DNA from: Arenimonas sp. SCN 70-307
Lineage (GTDB): Bacteria; Pseudomonadota; Gammaproteobacteria; Xanthomonadales; Xanthomonadaceae
Assembly (NCBI RefSeq): GCF_001724815.1
Contig: NZ_MEDO01000015.1
Location: forward strand, 1 to 60,063
Direction of reading: 5' to 3'
Length of the DNA stretch: 60,063 nucleotides
Every line of letters starts with the position of its first letter. Position 1 is the stretch's first letter. This document shows positions 1 through 7,898 of this stretch, in pieces. Made by a program: the position numbers and the translations under genes. The notes beneath the pieces are model-generated. The model was given only the letters and a program-made list of their open reading frames with translations. It ran no database searches and had not been told where the DNA came from.

Positions 1-98
1 GCATGCGCATACTGGCAATCCGCCTGAACGCCATGATTAGGGATCAGACCGATTGGAGGGTCCACCCGGCCTGAGCAAGACAGTTGCTCCTACAGGGG

Positions 99-665
99 CT
101 AGCGGCAGGAGGCGTCGACGACCTGGGTGAGGCGGCGGACTTCGGACTTGCGGTAGGCGGCGGTGTCGCTGAAGGCGTGCAGGGCGTCGGAGCGGGCCTG
201 GCGGAGCTTGTCCTTGAACACCTGGCAGGAACCGGCGTCGTCGAGCAGCACGCAGGAGTCCTCGACCCAGCGGCAGGTGGCGCCCCAGGGGCCGGCGTCG
301 TAGCCGAGCACCGCCAGCGGCACGCAGCGCGGGTTGGGGTCGTAGTTCTCGCTGTACCGGGTTTCGCCGTCGTAGGCCGTGCACAGGTACATCGGCGGGG
401 GCGGCAGCGGCAGCGGCGGTGGCGGCGCCTCGATGAGGGGTTCGGCTTCGGCCGGCGGCTCGTCCGGCGGCGCCGGCCGCGGTGGCGGATCCTGCGGGCG
501 CACCATGCTGCGCTGCTCCTGGGCCTGGCCGGCCGCGCAGGGCGCGTCCTGCAGCGTCACCCGGCCCTGGGCGTCGGTGCAGCGATAGACCGTGATCTGC
601 TGCGCGCCGGCCGGGCCGACGCAGGCGAGCAAAATGGCTAAGCTTGGCCACCAGCGTCGATGCAT
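99..665 (-). CDS. Secreted cysteine-rich protein with an N-terminal DUF4124-like segment
   Basis: 188 residues. I chose the ATG at 665 because it begins with a clear signal peptide (residues 1-22, charged MHRR start, hydrophobic core, cleavage near AGA-QQ); upstream in-frame codons have no such signal. Residues 23-45 (VYRCTDAQGRVTLQDAPC) resemble the DUF4124 motif found in many small xanthomonad periplasmic proteins. A proline-rich linker follows (about 57-92). The C-terminal half has six cysteines (95, 114, 131, 138, 147, 187), and with C29 and C43 this makes eight after the signal peptide, suggesting disulfide bonding in the periplasm. It is divergent from the amidohydrolase with 49 bases between the starts. 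Function unknown. Confidence 0.7.
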   Translation of the reverse strand: MHRRWWPSLAILLACVGPAGAQQITVYRCTDAQGRVTLQDAPCAAGQAQEQRSMVRPQDPPPRPAPPDEPPAEAEPLIEAPPPPLPLPPPPMYLCTAYDGETRYSENYDPNPRCVPLAVLGYDAGPWGATCRWVEDSCVLLDDAGSCQVFKDKLRQARSDALHAFSDTAAYRKSEVRRLTQVVDASCR

Positions 666-714
666 GCCGGCATTGTCCGCCCGCGACGCCGCCACTTCCA
701 GCCCGGGAAACCCC

Positions 715-2292
715 ATGCTCCGACTGCTTCGCCTGGCCCTGCTGCTGCTCGCCGCCCCGGCCCTGGCCGCCATCCCGCCGGCGCCCGAACGCACCGAGGG
801 CGAAGGCCCCTGGCCGCAGCTGATCCTGCGCGGCGCCACCGTCATCACCGGCACCGGCGCGCCGGCCTACGGGCCCGTGGACATCGTCATCGAGGGCAAC
901 CGCATCGTGCGCGTGCAGATCGTCGGCAGCGCCAACGCGCCGATCGACCCCGCCGGCCGGCCCGCGCTCAAGCCCGGCGGCCGCGAGATCGACCTCGCCG
1001 GCCACTACGTCATGCCCGGCATCGTCGACATGCACGGCCACATCGGCGGCGACGAGCAGGGCGTCAACGCCGAGTACGTGTACAAACTCTGGCTGGCGCA
1101 TGGCATCACCAGCGTGCGCGACCCCGGCTGCGGCAACGGCATCGACTGGTGCGTGTCCGAGGCCCGGCGCAGCGCCGCCAACCGGATCGCCGCGCCGCGC
1201 ATCTTCCCCTACGCCTTCTTCGGCATGGGCCGCGACGGACCGATGACCACGCCCGAGCAGGCCCGCCAGTGGGTGCGCGACATGAAGGCGCGCGGCGCGC
1301 TGGGCATGAAGTGCTTCGGCTACCGGCCCGACATCCTCGAGGCCGCCTTCGACGAACTCAGGAAGCAGGGCATGGGCAGCGCCTGCCACCACGCCCAGCT
1401 CGACGTCGCGCGCGTGAACGTGCTCACCACCGCGCGCTGGGGCCTGACCACCATGGAGCACTGGTACGGCCTGCCCGAGGCGCTGTTCGACGGTCAGCGC
1501 GTGCAGCAGTACCCGGCCGACTACAACTACATGGACGAACAGGACCGCTTCGGCGAGGCCGGCAAGCTCTGGGCGCAGGCGGCCGAAAAGGGCAGCCCGC
1601 GCTACGAGGCGGTGATGGCCGAGCTGCTCGCGCTCGACTTCACCCTCGATCCGACCTTCACCATCTACCAGGCCACGCGCGACCTGATGCGCGCGCGCAC
1701 CGCCGAGTGGCACGACGAATACACCCATCCGGCGCTGTGGGATTTCTTCACGCCCAGCCGCCACAACCACGGCAGCTTCTTCTTCGACTGGGGCAGCGAG
1801 CAGGAAGCCGACTGGAAGGACAACTACCGCCGCTGGATGGCCTTCGTGGACGACTACAAGGACCGCGGCGGCCGCGTCACGGTCGGCAGCGATTCGGGCT
1901 ACATCTACAAGACCTACGGCTTCGGCACCATCGAGGAGCTGGAGATGCTGCGCGAGGCCGGCTTCCACCCGCTGGAGGTGATGCGCGCGGCCACGCTCAG
2001 CGGCGCCGAGGCGCTGCGCGCCGACGAGCGCATCGGGTCGATCGAGCCGGGCAAGCTGGCCGACCTGGTGGTGCTGTCGGAGAACCCGCTGGCCAACCTC
2101 AAGGTGCTCTACGGCACCGGCCACATCCGCCTGGGCGCCGACGGCGAGCCCACGCGCGTGGGCGGCGTGCGCTACACGATCAAGGACGGCATCGTTTACG
2201 ACGCGGCCGCGCTGCTGGCCGACGTGCGCCGCATCGTGGCGGCCGAGAAGGCGCGCCGCGGCATCGAGCGCCTGCCGCAGCCGGGCCGCTGA
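715..2292 (+). CDS. Secreted amidohydrolase family metal-dependent hydrolase
   Basis: 525 residues, starting at the ATG at 715 which opens a signal peptide (MLRLLRLALLLLAAPALAA). An N-terminal composite beta segment (about 35-95) leads into a TIM-barrel amidohydrolase: metal-binding HGH at 107-109 (DMHGHIGG), K199 (GMKCFGY, candidate carboxylated lysine), H215/H216, H239 and D383 (GSDSG). The C-terminal ERIGSIEPGKLADLVVL segment is typical of the imidazolonepropionase-like branch. The protein probably acts in the periplasm on a cyclic amide, dipeptide or related substrate; the substrate cannot be read from sequence. The gene stands alone and ends in a Rho-independent terminator that overlaps the 3' end of convergent topA. 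Confidence 0.85.
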   Translation: MLRLLRLALLLLAAPALAAIPPAPERTEGEGPWPQLILRGATVITGTGAPAYGPVDIVIEGNRIVRVQIVGSANAPIDPAGRPALKPGGREIDLAGHYVMPGIVDMHGHIGGDEQGVNAEYVYKLWLAHGITSVRDPGCGNGIDWCVSEARRSAANRIAAPRIFPYAFFGMGRDGPMTTPEQARQWVRDMKARGALGMKCFGYRPDILEAAFDELRKQGMGSACHHAQLDVARVNVLTTARWGLTTMEHWYGLPEALFDGQRVQQYPADYNYMDEQDRFGEAGKLWAQAAEKGSPRYEAVMAELLALDFTLDPTFTIYQATRDLMRARTAEWHDEYTHPALWDFFTPSRHNHGSFFFDWGSEQEADWKDNYRRWMAFVDDYKDRGGRVTVGSDSGYIYKTYGFGTIEELEMLREAGFHPLEVMRAATLSGAEALRADERIGSIEPGKLADLVVLSENPLANLKVLYGTGHIRLGADGEPTRVGGVRYTIKDGIVYDAAALLADVRRIVAAEKARRGIERLPQPGR

Positions 2293-2309
2293 GGCCCGCG
2301 CCGCGGGGC

Positions 2310-2337
2310 GCCGCCGGGCTTAGCCGGCGGCCTTTTT
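2310..2337 (+). terminator. Rho-independent terminator of the amidohydrolase gene, inside the topA 3' end
   Basis: GCCGCCGG (2310-2317), loop GCTTAG and CCGGCGGC (2324-2331) form a perfect 8-bp stem followed by CTTTTT. The topA stop codon (TAA on the minus strand, 2320-2322) lies in the loop, and the T-run is made of topA lysine codons. Confidence 0.75.
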
Positions 2338-4812
2338 CGCGACTTTCTTCGTGGCTTTCTTGGCGGCCTTCTTGGTCGCCTTCTTGGCGGTGGCCTTCTT
2401 CGCGACCTTCCTGGTCGCCTTCTTGGCCACGGCCTTCTTCGGCGCGTCGGCGTCGGCGGCCTTGGCGGCCTTCTTCGCCGGCGCCTTCTTGGCGGCCACC
2501 TTCTTGCCGAAGCGGCCGCCCTTGCGCACCGGCTTGCCCTCGGCCAGCAGGGCCTCGCACTCGGCCTGGGTCAGGCTGGCCGGGTCGCGGTCCTTGGGGA
2601 TCTTGCCGTTCTTCTCGCCGTCGGTGACGTAGGGCCCGAAGCGGCCGTTGAGCACCTGGATCCCGGTGCCCGGGAAGGTCTTGATCGTGCGGTTGGCGAT
2701 CATCTCCTCCTTGGCGCGGATCAGCTCGGCCGCGCGCTCGAAGGTGATCGTGTACGGATCGTCCTCCTTGCCCAGCGAGGCATAGGTGTCGCCGCGCTTG
2801 GCGAAGGGACCGAAGCGGCCGATCGCCACCGTCACCGGCTTGCCGTCCATCTCGCCGACGGTGCGCGGCAGGTCGAACAGCGGCAGCGCGTCCTCGAGCG
2901 TGATCGTGTGCATCGAGGTGCCCGGGCGCAGCGAGGCGAACTTGGGCTTCTCCTCGTCGTCCATGTGGCCGATCTGGGCGTAGGGCCCGTAGCGGCCCAG
3001 GCGCACCGACACCGGCTTGCCCGACTTCGGGTCGGTGCCCAGCAGGCGCGCGCCGGTGGCTTCGGAGCGGTCGACCGACTCGCTCTTTTCCTCCACCGTC
3101 GACTTGAACGGCTTCCAGAACCGCTCCATCAGCGGAACCCAGGCCGCTTCGCCGGCGGCCACCGCGTCGAGCTCGTCCTCGAGCCTGGCGGTGAAGTCGT
3201 AGTCGACGTACTGCGCGAAGTGGCTGGTGAGGAACTTGGCCACCGCGCGGCCCACGTCGCTGGGGCGGAAGCGGCGGTTGTCGAGGTAGACGTACTCGCG
3301 GCCCTGCAGCACCTGGATGATGCTGGCGTAGGTGGACGGACGGCCGATGCCGTATTCCTCCAGCGCCTTGACCAGCGAGGCTTCCGAGAAGCGCGGCGGC
3401 GGCTCGGTGAAGTGCTGGTCGGTGTGGATGCTGCCCAGCGGCACGTTCTGGCCGGGCTTCATCGGCGGCAGCTTGCGGCCCTCGTCCTCGTCCTCGCTGG
3501 TCTTGGCATCCTTGCCTTCCTCGTACACGGCCAGGAAGCCCGGGTCGATGATGGTGGTGCCGCTGGCGCGGAAGCTGTGCTCGCTGCCGGCGGCCAGCTC
3601 GACCGAAACGGTGTTCATCGTCGCCGGCACCATCTGCGAGGCCACGGTGCGCTTCCACACCAGTTCGTAGAGGCGGCGCGCGTCGTCGTCGAGGTACTTG
3701 GCGATCGAGGCCGGCGTGCGCAGCGCCGAGGTCGGGCGGATGGCCTCGTGGGCTTCCTGCGCGTTCTTGGACTTGGACTTGTATTCGTTGGGCTTGTCCG
3801 GCACCGCGCCGGTGCCGAAGTCGCGGGCGATGACGTCGCGGATTTCCTTCACCGCGTCCACCGACAGGTTCACCGAGTCGGTACGCATGTAGCTGATCAG
3901 GCCGACGGTGCCTTCCTCGCCGATCGCGACGCCTTCATAAAGCTTCTGCGCCACGCGCATGGTGCGCGAGGTGGTGAAGCCGAGCTTGCGCGCGGCCTCC
4001 TGCTGCAGGGTCGAGGTGATGAAGGGCGGCGCCGGGCGGCGCTTGCGCTCCTTGCTGGCCACGTCGGTGACGCGCAGGGCGTCGCCGGCGGCCTTCACCA
4101 GGCGCGCGCGGGCGGCCTCGGCGTCCTTGGCATTGGTGAGGGTGAACTGCTCGAACTTCTGGCCGTCGAGCTTCACCAGGCGGGCGGTGAAGCCCTGCTG
4201 CGGGTGGTTGAGCTCGGCCTCGACGCTCCAGTACTCGCGCGGCACGAAGGCTTCGATCTCCTCCTCGCGCTCGACGATCATGCGCAGGGCCGGCGACTGC
4301 ACGCGGCCGGCCGAGAGGCCGCGCTGCACCTTGCGCCACAGCACCGGCGAGAGGTTGAAGCCCACCAGGTAGTCCAGGGCGCGGCGCGCCTGCTGGGCGT
4401 CCACCAGGTCGGCGGCCACCTGGCGCGGGTGGTCGACCGCCTCCCGGATGGCGCGCGGCGTGATCTCGGTGAACACCACCCGGTGCAGGTCCTTGCCCTT
4501 GAGCAGGTTGCGCTCCTTGAGGATCTCCGAGATGTGCCAGCTGATGGCCTCCCCTTCGCGGTCCGGGTCGGTGGCCAGGTAGATGGCGTCGGCCGCCTTG
4601 GCCGCCTTGGCGATGGCCTCGACGTGCTTGGTGTTCTTCTCGATCAGCTCGTAGCGCATGGCGAAGCCATGCTCCGGGTCGACGGCGCCTTCCTTGGGCA
4701 CCAGGTCGCGGACGTGGCCGTACGAGGCCAGGACGTGGAAGTCCTTGCCCAGGTACTTGTTGATCGTCTTGGCCTTGGCGGGCGACTCGACGATGAGTAG
4801 GTTCTTGGCCAT
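2320..4812 (-). CDS. topA: DNA topoisomerase I with lysine-rich tail
   Basis: 830 residues. Type IA topoisomerase that relaxes negative supercoils. The N-terminal Toprim domain begins NLLIVESPAKAKTI and has the metal-binding DPDREGE at 82-88. The catalytic tyrosine is Y308 in GLISYMRTDS, followed by the type IA core. Instead of the four-cysteine zinc ribbons of the E. coli enzyme, the C-terminus carries Topo_C-type repeats (RLGRYGPYA, AIGRFGPFA, NGRFGPYV) and then about 60 residues of KKA/AKK repeats, similar to histone H1 tails and expected to bind DNA. The position downstream of dprA and smg matches a widespread proteobacterial order. The last codons overlap the terminator of the convergent amidohydrolase gene. 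Confidence 0.97.
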   Translation of the reverse strand: MAKNLLIVESPAKAKTINKYLGKDFHVLASYGHVRDLVPKEGAVDPEHGFAMRYELIEKNTKHVEAIAKAAKAADAIYLATDPDREGEAISWHISEILKERNLLKGKDLHRVVFTEITPRAIREAVDHPRQVAADLVDAQQARRALDYLVGFNLSPVLWRKVQRGLSAGRVQSPALRMIVEREEEIEAFVPREYWSVEAELNHPQQGFTARLVKLDGQKFEQFTLTNAKDAEAARARLVKAAGDALRVTDVASKERKRRPAPPFITSTLQQEAARKLGFTTSRTMRVAQKLYEGVAIGEEGTVGLISYMRTDSVNLSVDAVKEIRDVIARDFGTGAVPDKPNEYKSKSKNAQEAHEAIRPTSALRTPASIAKYLDDDARRLYELVWKRTVASQMVPATMNTVSVELAAGSEHSFRASGTTIIDPGFLAVYEEGKDAKTSEDEDEGRKLPPMKPGQNVPLGSIHTDQHFTEPPPRFSEASLVKALEEYGIGRPSTYASIIQVLQGREYVYLDNRRFRPSDVGRAVAKFLTSHFAQYVDYDFTARLEDELDAVAAGEAAWVPLMERFWKPFKSTVEEKSESVDRSEATGARLLGTDPKSGKPVSVRLGRYGPYAQIGHMDDEEKPKFASLRPGTSMHTITLEDALPLFDLPRTVGEMDGKPVTVAIGRFGPFAKRGDTYASLGKEDDPYTITFERAAELIRAKEEMIANRTIKTFPGTGIQVLNGRFGPYVTDGEKNGKIPKDRDPASLTQAECEALLAEGKPVRKGGRFGKKVAAKKAPAKKAAKAADADAPKKAVAKKATRKVAKKATAKKATKKAAKKATKKVAKKAAG

Positions 4813-4900
4813 GCCGGGGATGCTCCAGGGCGGCCGCCGTTTGCGGACGCCCAGATGGCGCGGCCCGCGGGGGACGCGGGCCGGGGGGATTCTTCTTTAT

Positions 4901-4933
4901 TCATTAAGGCCCCACGCGGGGCGGGCCTGTCAA
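4901..4933 (-). promoter_or_regulatory. Possible topA promoter region
   Basis: On the minus strand a perfect TTGACA (4933-4928) lies upstream of an unusually AT-rich patch (about 4889-4907, TTAATGAATAAAGAAGAAT read on the minus strand). The best -10 candidates sit 19-21 bases from the -35 box, longer than ideal, so the exact promoter is uncertain. The rest of 4813-4964 is GC-rich with no other recognisable signal. Confidence 0.35.
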
Positions 4934-4964
4934 GCAAGGCCCCGCCCCGGGGGCCGGGGCCGGC

Positions 4965-6122
4965 CTAGCGGCAGGCTTCCGGCAGGTAGCGGGACGGGAC
5001 GCCCTCGGCGGTGCAGCTGCGGCTGCCGTCGCCGTCGTACTGCAGGGTCAGGGTGCCGCCCGCGGCACCCCGCAGCTCGGTGCGGTCGGAGAGCACCAGG
5101 ACCAGGTCGCAGTAGCCCTCCTCGGGTTCGGTGAGGCGGATCACCCGCACGTTCAGGCTGGCCGCCGAGCCCTGGCCCAGCTCCTCCACGTCCCGCGGGC
5201 AGCGGTCGGTATTGGCCTTGAACTCGTCCACCATCACGCCGACCGAGCGGCCTTCGGCCAGGGCCGCGGCCACCTGCGAGCGGATGACGTAGTCCTGGTA
5301 GGCGGGCAGGGCGATGGCGGCCAGGATGGCGATGACACCCACGGCGACCATGCCCATCACCACCACCAGCACCGCGATCACGGCGCCATTGATGCCGGTG
5401 CCCTGGCGGCCGGGCTGCTCGCTGTAGGCCCACTTGTCGACCACGTAGGTGCCGGCCAGCAGGTCGTGCAGGGCCTGCTTGCGGCGGGTCCAGCCCGCCA
5501 GGAAGAAGCCGATGTAGAGCGTGGCATAGGACAGCAGGCTGCCGGCCCAGCGGGCCGAAGCCTTGCCCCAGCCCAGGCGCCGGCCGCCGGCGTCGACCAC
5601 CTTGATGCCCAGGGCCAGCTTGCCCACGGTGGCCTGCAGCTTCGAGCGCTCCATGCCCACGTAATAGAAGTAGCTCATCAGCGCATAGGCCAGCACCAGC
5701 AGCACGCCACCGGTGATGGCCACGGTTTCGCCGTCGACCTGGCTGGCCGCCATGACCGCGATGATCACCGAGCCGATCATCAGCACCACGTAGTAGGCGC
5801 TGCCCAGCAGCAGGCCGTCGATGAGGTAGGCGCCCAGGCGGCGCAGGAAGCCGGCGTCCTGGACCCGGTCGATGTCGGCGGGGGCGGCCGGGCCCTGCGC
5901 GGGCGCGGCACTGGCCACCAGCGGCGGCACGGGCGGGACGGCCGGCGCGGGCAGCGGCAGCTCGGAGAGGTGTGCCTCCAGCGGCTCCCACTGGGCCATG
6001 CCTTCACGCCAGACCAGGCTCTCGCGCCGCACCTGGCCCCGGCGGAAGGCCTCGGCCAGCGCCTCGGCACCCAGCGGTCCCTGGCGCACGTGCGCATCGT
6101 CGACGAAGTACCACATCACCAT
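4965..6122 (-). CDS. GYF_2-RDD membrane protein with a C-terminal pilin-like segment
   Basis: 385 residues, starting at the ATG at 6122 (ATGGTGATGTGGTAC) after a GGAGTGGGA ribosome site. Residues 1-52 match a GYF_2/DUF4339 domain (WYFVDDAHVRQGPLG ... MAQWEPLEAH). A Pro/Ala linker (55-83) follows, then an RDD membrane domain (about 90-222; FLRRLGAYLIDGLLLG, GKLALGIKVVD, KQALHDLLAGTYVV). After it comes a segment strikingly like the first helix of type IV pilins (about 255-285: VGVIAILAAIALPAYQDYVI), but without the G/F-x4-E prepilin peptidase site, and a small cysteine-containing C-terminal domain. It is probably an inner-membrane protein with a periplasmic pilin-like domain. The gene lies between smg and topA. 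Function unknown. Confidence 0.8.
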   Translation of the reverse strand: MVMWYFVDDAHVRQGPLGAEALAEAFRRGQVRRESLVWREGMAQWEPLEAHLSELPLPAPAVPPVPPLVASAAPAQGPAAPADIDRVQDAGFLRRLGAYLIDGLLLGSAYYVVLMIGSVIIAVMAASQVDGETVAITGGVLLVLAYALMSYFYYVGMERSKLQATVGKLALGIKVVDAGGRRLGWGKASARWAGSLLSYATLYIGFFLAGWTRRKQALHDLLAGTYVVDKWAYSEQPGRQGTGINGAVIAVLVVVMGMVAVGVIAILAAIALPAYQDYVIRSQVAAALAEGRSVGVMVDEFKANTDRCPRDVEELGQGSAASLNVRVIRLTEPEEGYCDLVLVLSDRTELRGAAGGTLTLQYDGDGSRSCTAEGVPSRYLPEACR

Positions 6123-6163
6123 GGTTCCCACTCCCCGTGGCGACGCCGGGCGTCGCGCTCCCC

Positions 6164-6193
6164 AAAAGAAAACGCCCGGCCGGTGCCGGGCGC
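6164..6193 (-). terminator. Rho-independent terminator downstream of smg
   Basis: Read on the minus strand, CGCCCGGC-ACC-GGCCGGGCG forms a strong hairpin followed by TTTTCTTTT. It lies between the smg stop (6221) and the RDD gene start (6122), so it should end the lysM-dprA-smg transcript. Confidence 0.8.
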
Positions 6194-6220
6194 CTTCACA
6201 GGGTAGCGGCGAACGCGGGT

Positions 6221-6694
6221 TCAGTGAACCGGTTCGGGCTCGTCCTCGAACATCTGGCTTTCCATCCAGGCATAGGCGGCCTCGGAGCCGGGCTGGTTGA
6301 ACAGCACCATCAGCACCACCCACTTGAGGTCGTCCACGTCGACTTCGTCCTGGTCGAGCGCCATCACGCGGTCGAGCACCAGCTCGCGCTGGTGGGCGTC
6401 GAGCACGCCGCTGTGTTCGAGGAACATCAGGAAGCCGCGGCAGTCGGCATCGAGGCGGTCGAGCTCGGGTTCGGAGTACACCCGCACCGGGGTCTGCGGC
6501 CGCGGCGCGGCCACGGCCGGGCGCTGGCGCGCGAGTTCGTCGAGCCAGTCGAAGGCCTTGTTGATTTCGGCGGGGGTGAATCCGGCCTGGATCAGGCCGT
6601 TCTGGAGCGAGTCGCGGTCCCGGACGGCGTCGGGGTCGTCGTAGAAGTAGTGCTCGAACAGGTACAGCAGGACGTCCAGTATGGTCTCTTTCAT
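6221..6694 (-). CDS. smg: Smg family protein (DUF494)
   Basis: 157 residues, the usual length for the family. The start [17 protein letters not shown] is the Smg/DUF494 signature, and the C-terminal half ([23 protein letters not shown]) is also typical. The molecular role is unknown; the family is known mainly from its conserved place beside dprA (smf) and topA-type genes, as here. It follows dprA on the minus strand with 36 bases between and probably shares its transcript, which a strong terminator ends just downstream. Confidence 0.93.
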   Translation of the reverse strand: MKETILDVLLYLFEHYFYDDPDAVRDRDSLQNGLIQAGFTPAEINKAFDWLDELARQRPAVAAPRPQTPVRVYSEPELDRLDADCRGFLMFLEHSGVLDAHQRELVLDRVMALDQDEVDVDDLKWVVLMVLFNQPGSEAAYAWMESQMFEDEPEPVH

Positions 6695-6730
6695 TACCCT
6701 CAGCCTGCGCCAGGCGGCGCGATGGGAAGG

Positions 6731-7849
6731 TCAGGGGCGCCGGGCGTAGCGGCCGTTGTCGGCGACCACCCGCCCTTCCAACTCCATGACCAGCAGCATG
6801 GAGGACAGTTCGGCCACCGTCAATCCTGTTCGACCGGCCAGTTCATCCAAAGAGCTGGGGTCGTGGCCGAGGGCGGACCACAAGCGCTTGTGGTCGTCGG
6901 GGAGGGACGGCTGTCCGCCGGCTGAGCGTCCGGAGGCAGCGTCGGGGGCCTCGCCAAGGCGTCCGCGCAGTGATTCGGCCAGGCTGGCGGCCACCGGCCC
7001 GAGCGCCGCGATGACTTCGCCGGGCGTCTCCACCAGGGCCGCGCCCTCGCGGATCAGGCGGTGGCAGCCGCGGGCCACCGGGTTGTCCACCGAGCCGGGC
7101 AGGGCGAACACCTCGCGCCCGGCCTCGGCCGCCAGCCGGGCGCTGATCAGGGCGCCCGAGCGCAGTGCGGCCTCGACGACCACGGTGCCCAGCGACAGCC
7201 CGGCGATGATGCGGTTGCGGCCGGGGAAGTGGCTGGGCATGGCCGCGGTGCCGGGCGGGTGTTCGCTGACCACGAGACCCTCGGCGGCGATGCGCGCCAT
7301 CAGGCCGGCGTTGCGGCGCGGGTAGGCCAGGTCCGGCCCGGTGCCGATCACGGCCAGGGTGCGCCCGCCGGCCTCGAGCGTGCCCTCGTGGGCGGCGGCA
7401 TCGATGCCTTCGGCCAGGCCGCTGGTGACCGCCCAGCCGGCCTCGGCGAACACGCGCGCGAACCCGCGGGCGCGCTGCCGCCCGCCCGGCGAGGGATGCC
7501 GGCTGCCGACCACCGCCACCTGCGGGTGCCAGAGCAGCGCGGGGTCGCCCTCGAGGAAGAGCAGCGGCGGCGGCGACGGGGTGCGCCGCAGCAGGGCGGG
7601 ATAGTCGGGCGAGTGCCAGGCCAGGACGCTCCGGCCACGGCCGGCCAGCCAGGCCTGGTCGTTGCCAAGTTGCCGCGGGCAGGGCCGGGCCAGGGCATCG
7701 CGAGCCGGGTCGGGCAGCGGCAGGCCGGCGCCATGGCGTGCGGCCGCGAGGGCGGCCTCGGGGCCGGGCTGGCTTTCGAGCAGGTGCCTCAGCAAGGCGG
7801 CGGGAAGGCCGGCGCGGGCCAGCAGGAGCAGGGCGGTGTCGGGTTCCAT
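6731..7849 (-). CDS. dprA: DNA-processing protein DprA
   Basis: 372 residues. DprA (Smf) binds incoming single-stranded DNA during natural transformation and loads RecA. The central Rossmann domain has VAVVGSRHPS (GSR at 115-117), VTSGLAEGID (141-150) and FPGRNRIIAGLS (208-219), all family signatures. An N-terminal helical region (1-60) and a C-terminal winged helix (about 330-372, SLDELAGRTGLTVAELSSML) complete the full-length form. The downstream gene is smg; upstream, across a 49-base gap holding a perfect 12-bp hairpin, lies the LysM gene in the same direction. Confidence 0.96.
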   Translation of the reverse strand: MEPDTALLLLARAGLPAALLRHLLESQPGPEAALAAARHGAGLPLPDPARDALARPCPRQLGNDQAWLAGRGRSVLAWHSPDYPALLRRTPSPPPLLFLEGDPALLWHPQVAVVGSRHPSPGGRQRARGFARVFAEAGWAVTSGLAEGIDAAAHEGTLEAGGRTLAVIGTGPDLAYPRRNAGLMARIAAEGLVVSEHPPGTAAMPSHFPGRNRIIAGLSLGTVVVEAALRSGALISARLAAEAGREVFALPGSVDNPVARGCHRLIREGAALVETPGEVIAALGPVAASLAESLRGRLGEAPDAASGRSAGGQPSLPDDHKRLWSALGHDPSSLDELAGRTGLTVAELSSMLLVMELEGRVVADNGRYARRP

Positions 7850-7860
7850 GGCCCCGACAG

Positions 7861-7888
7861 CATCACGGCGCCCTGGGGCGCCGTGATG
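7861..7888. repeat. Perfect 12-bp inverted repeat between the LysM gene and dprA
   Basis: CATCACGGCGCC (7861-7872), loop CTGG, GGCGCCGTGATG (7877-7888). No T-run on either side, so it does not look like a simple intrinsic terminator. It lies 10 bases past the LysM stop and 11 bases before the dprA start (minus strand), where it could stabilise the upstream message or tune dprA expression. Confidence 0.7.
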
Positions 7889-7898
7889 TAGGAAAAGC

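Noticed and set aside
84-98. GCTCCTACAGGGG next to the first gene's stop as a GTAGGAGCG-type repeat
   Set aside because: Only about 12 bases match one arm end, and no partner arm is visible within the window start; too short to call.
2340-2520. Short tandem DNA repeats near the topA 3' end, considered as a CRISPR or satellite
   Set aside because: They encode the lysine-rich KKA tail in frame, have no spacers, and are explained by codon repetition.
6207-6236. GAACCGGTTCAC at the smg stop as a family B element
   Set aside because: It resembles the GAACCAGGTTCAC core but has no second arm, and it encodes the last smg residues; probably coincidence.
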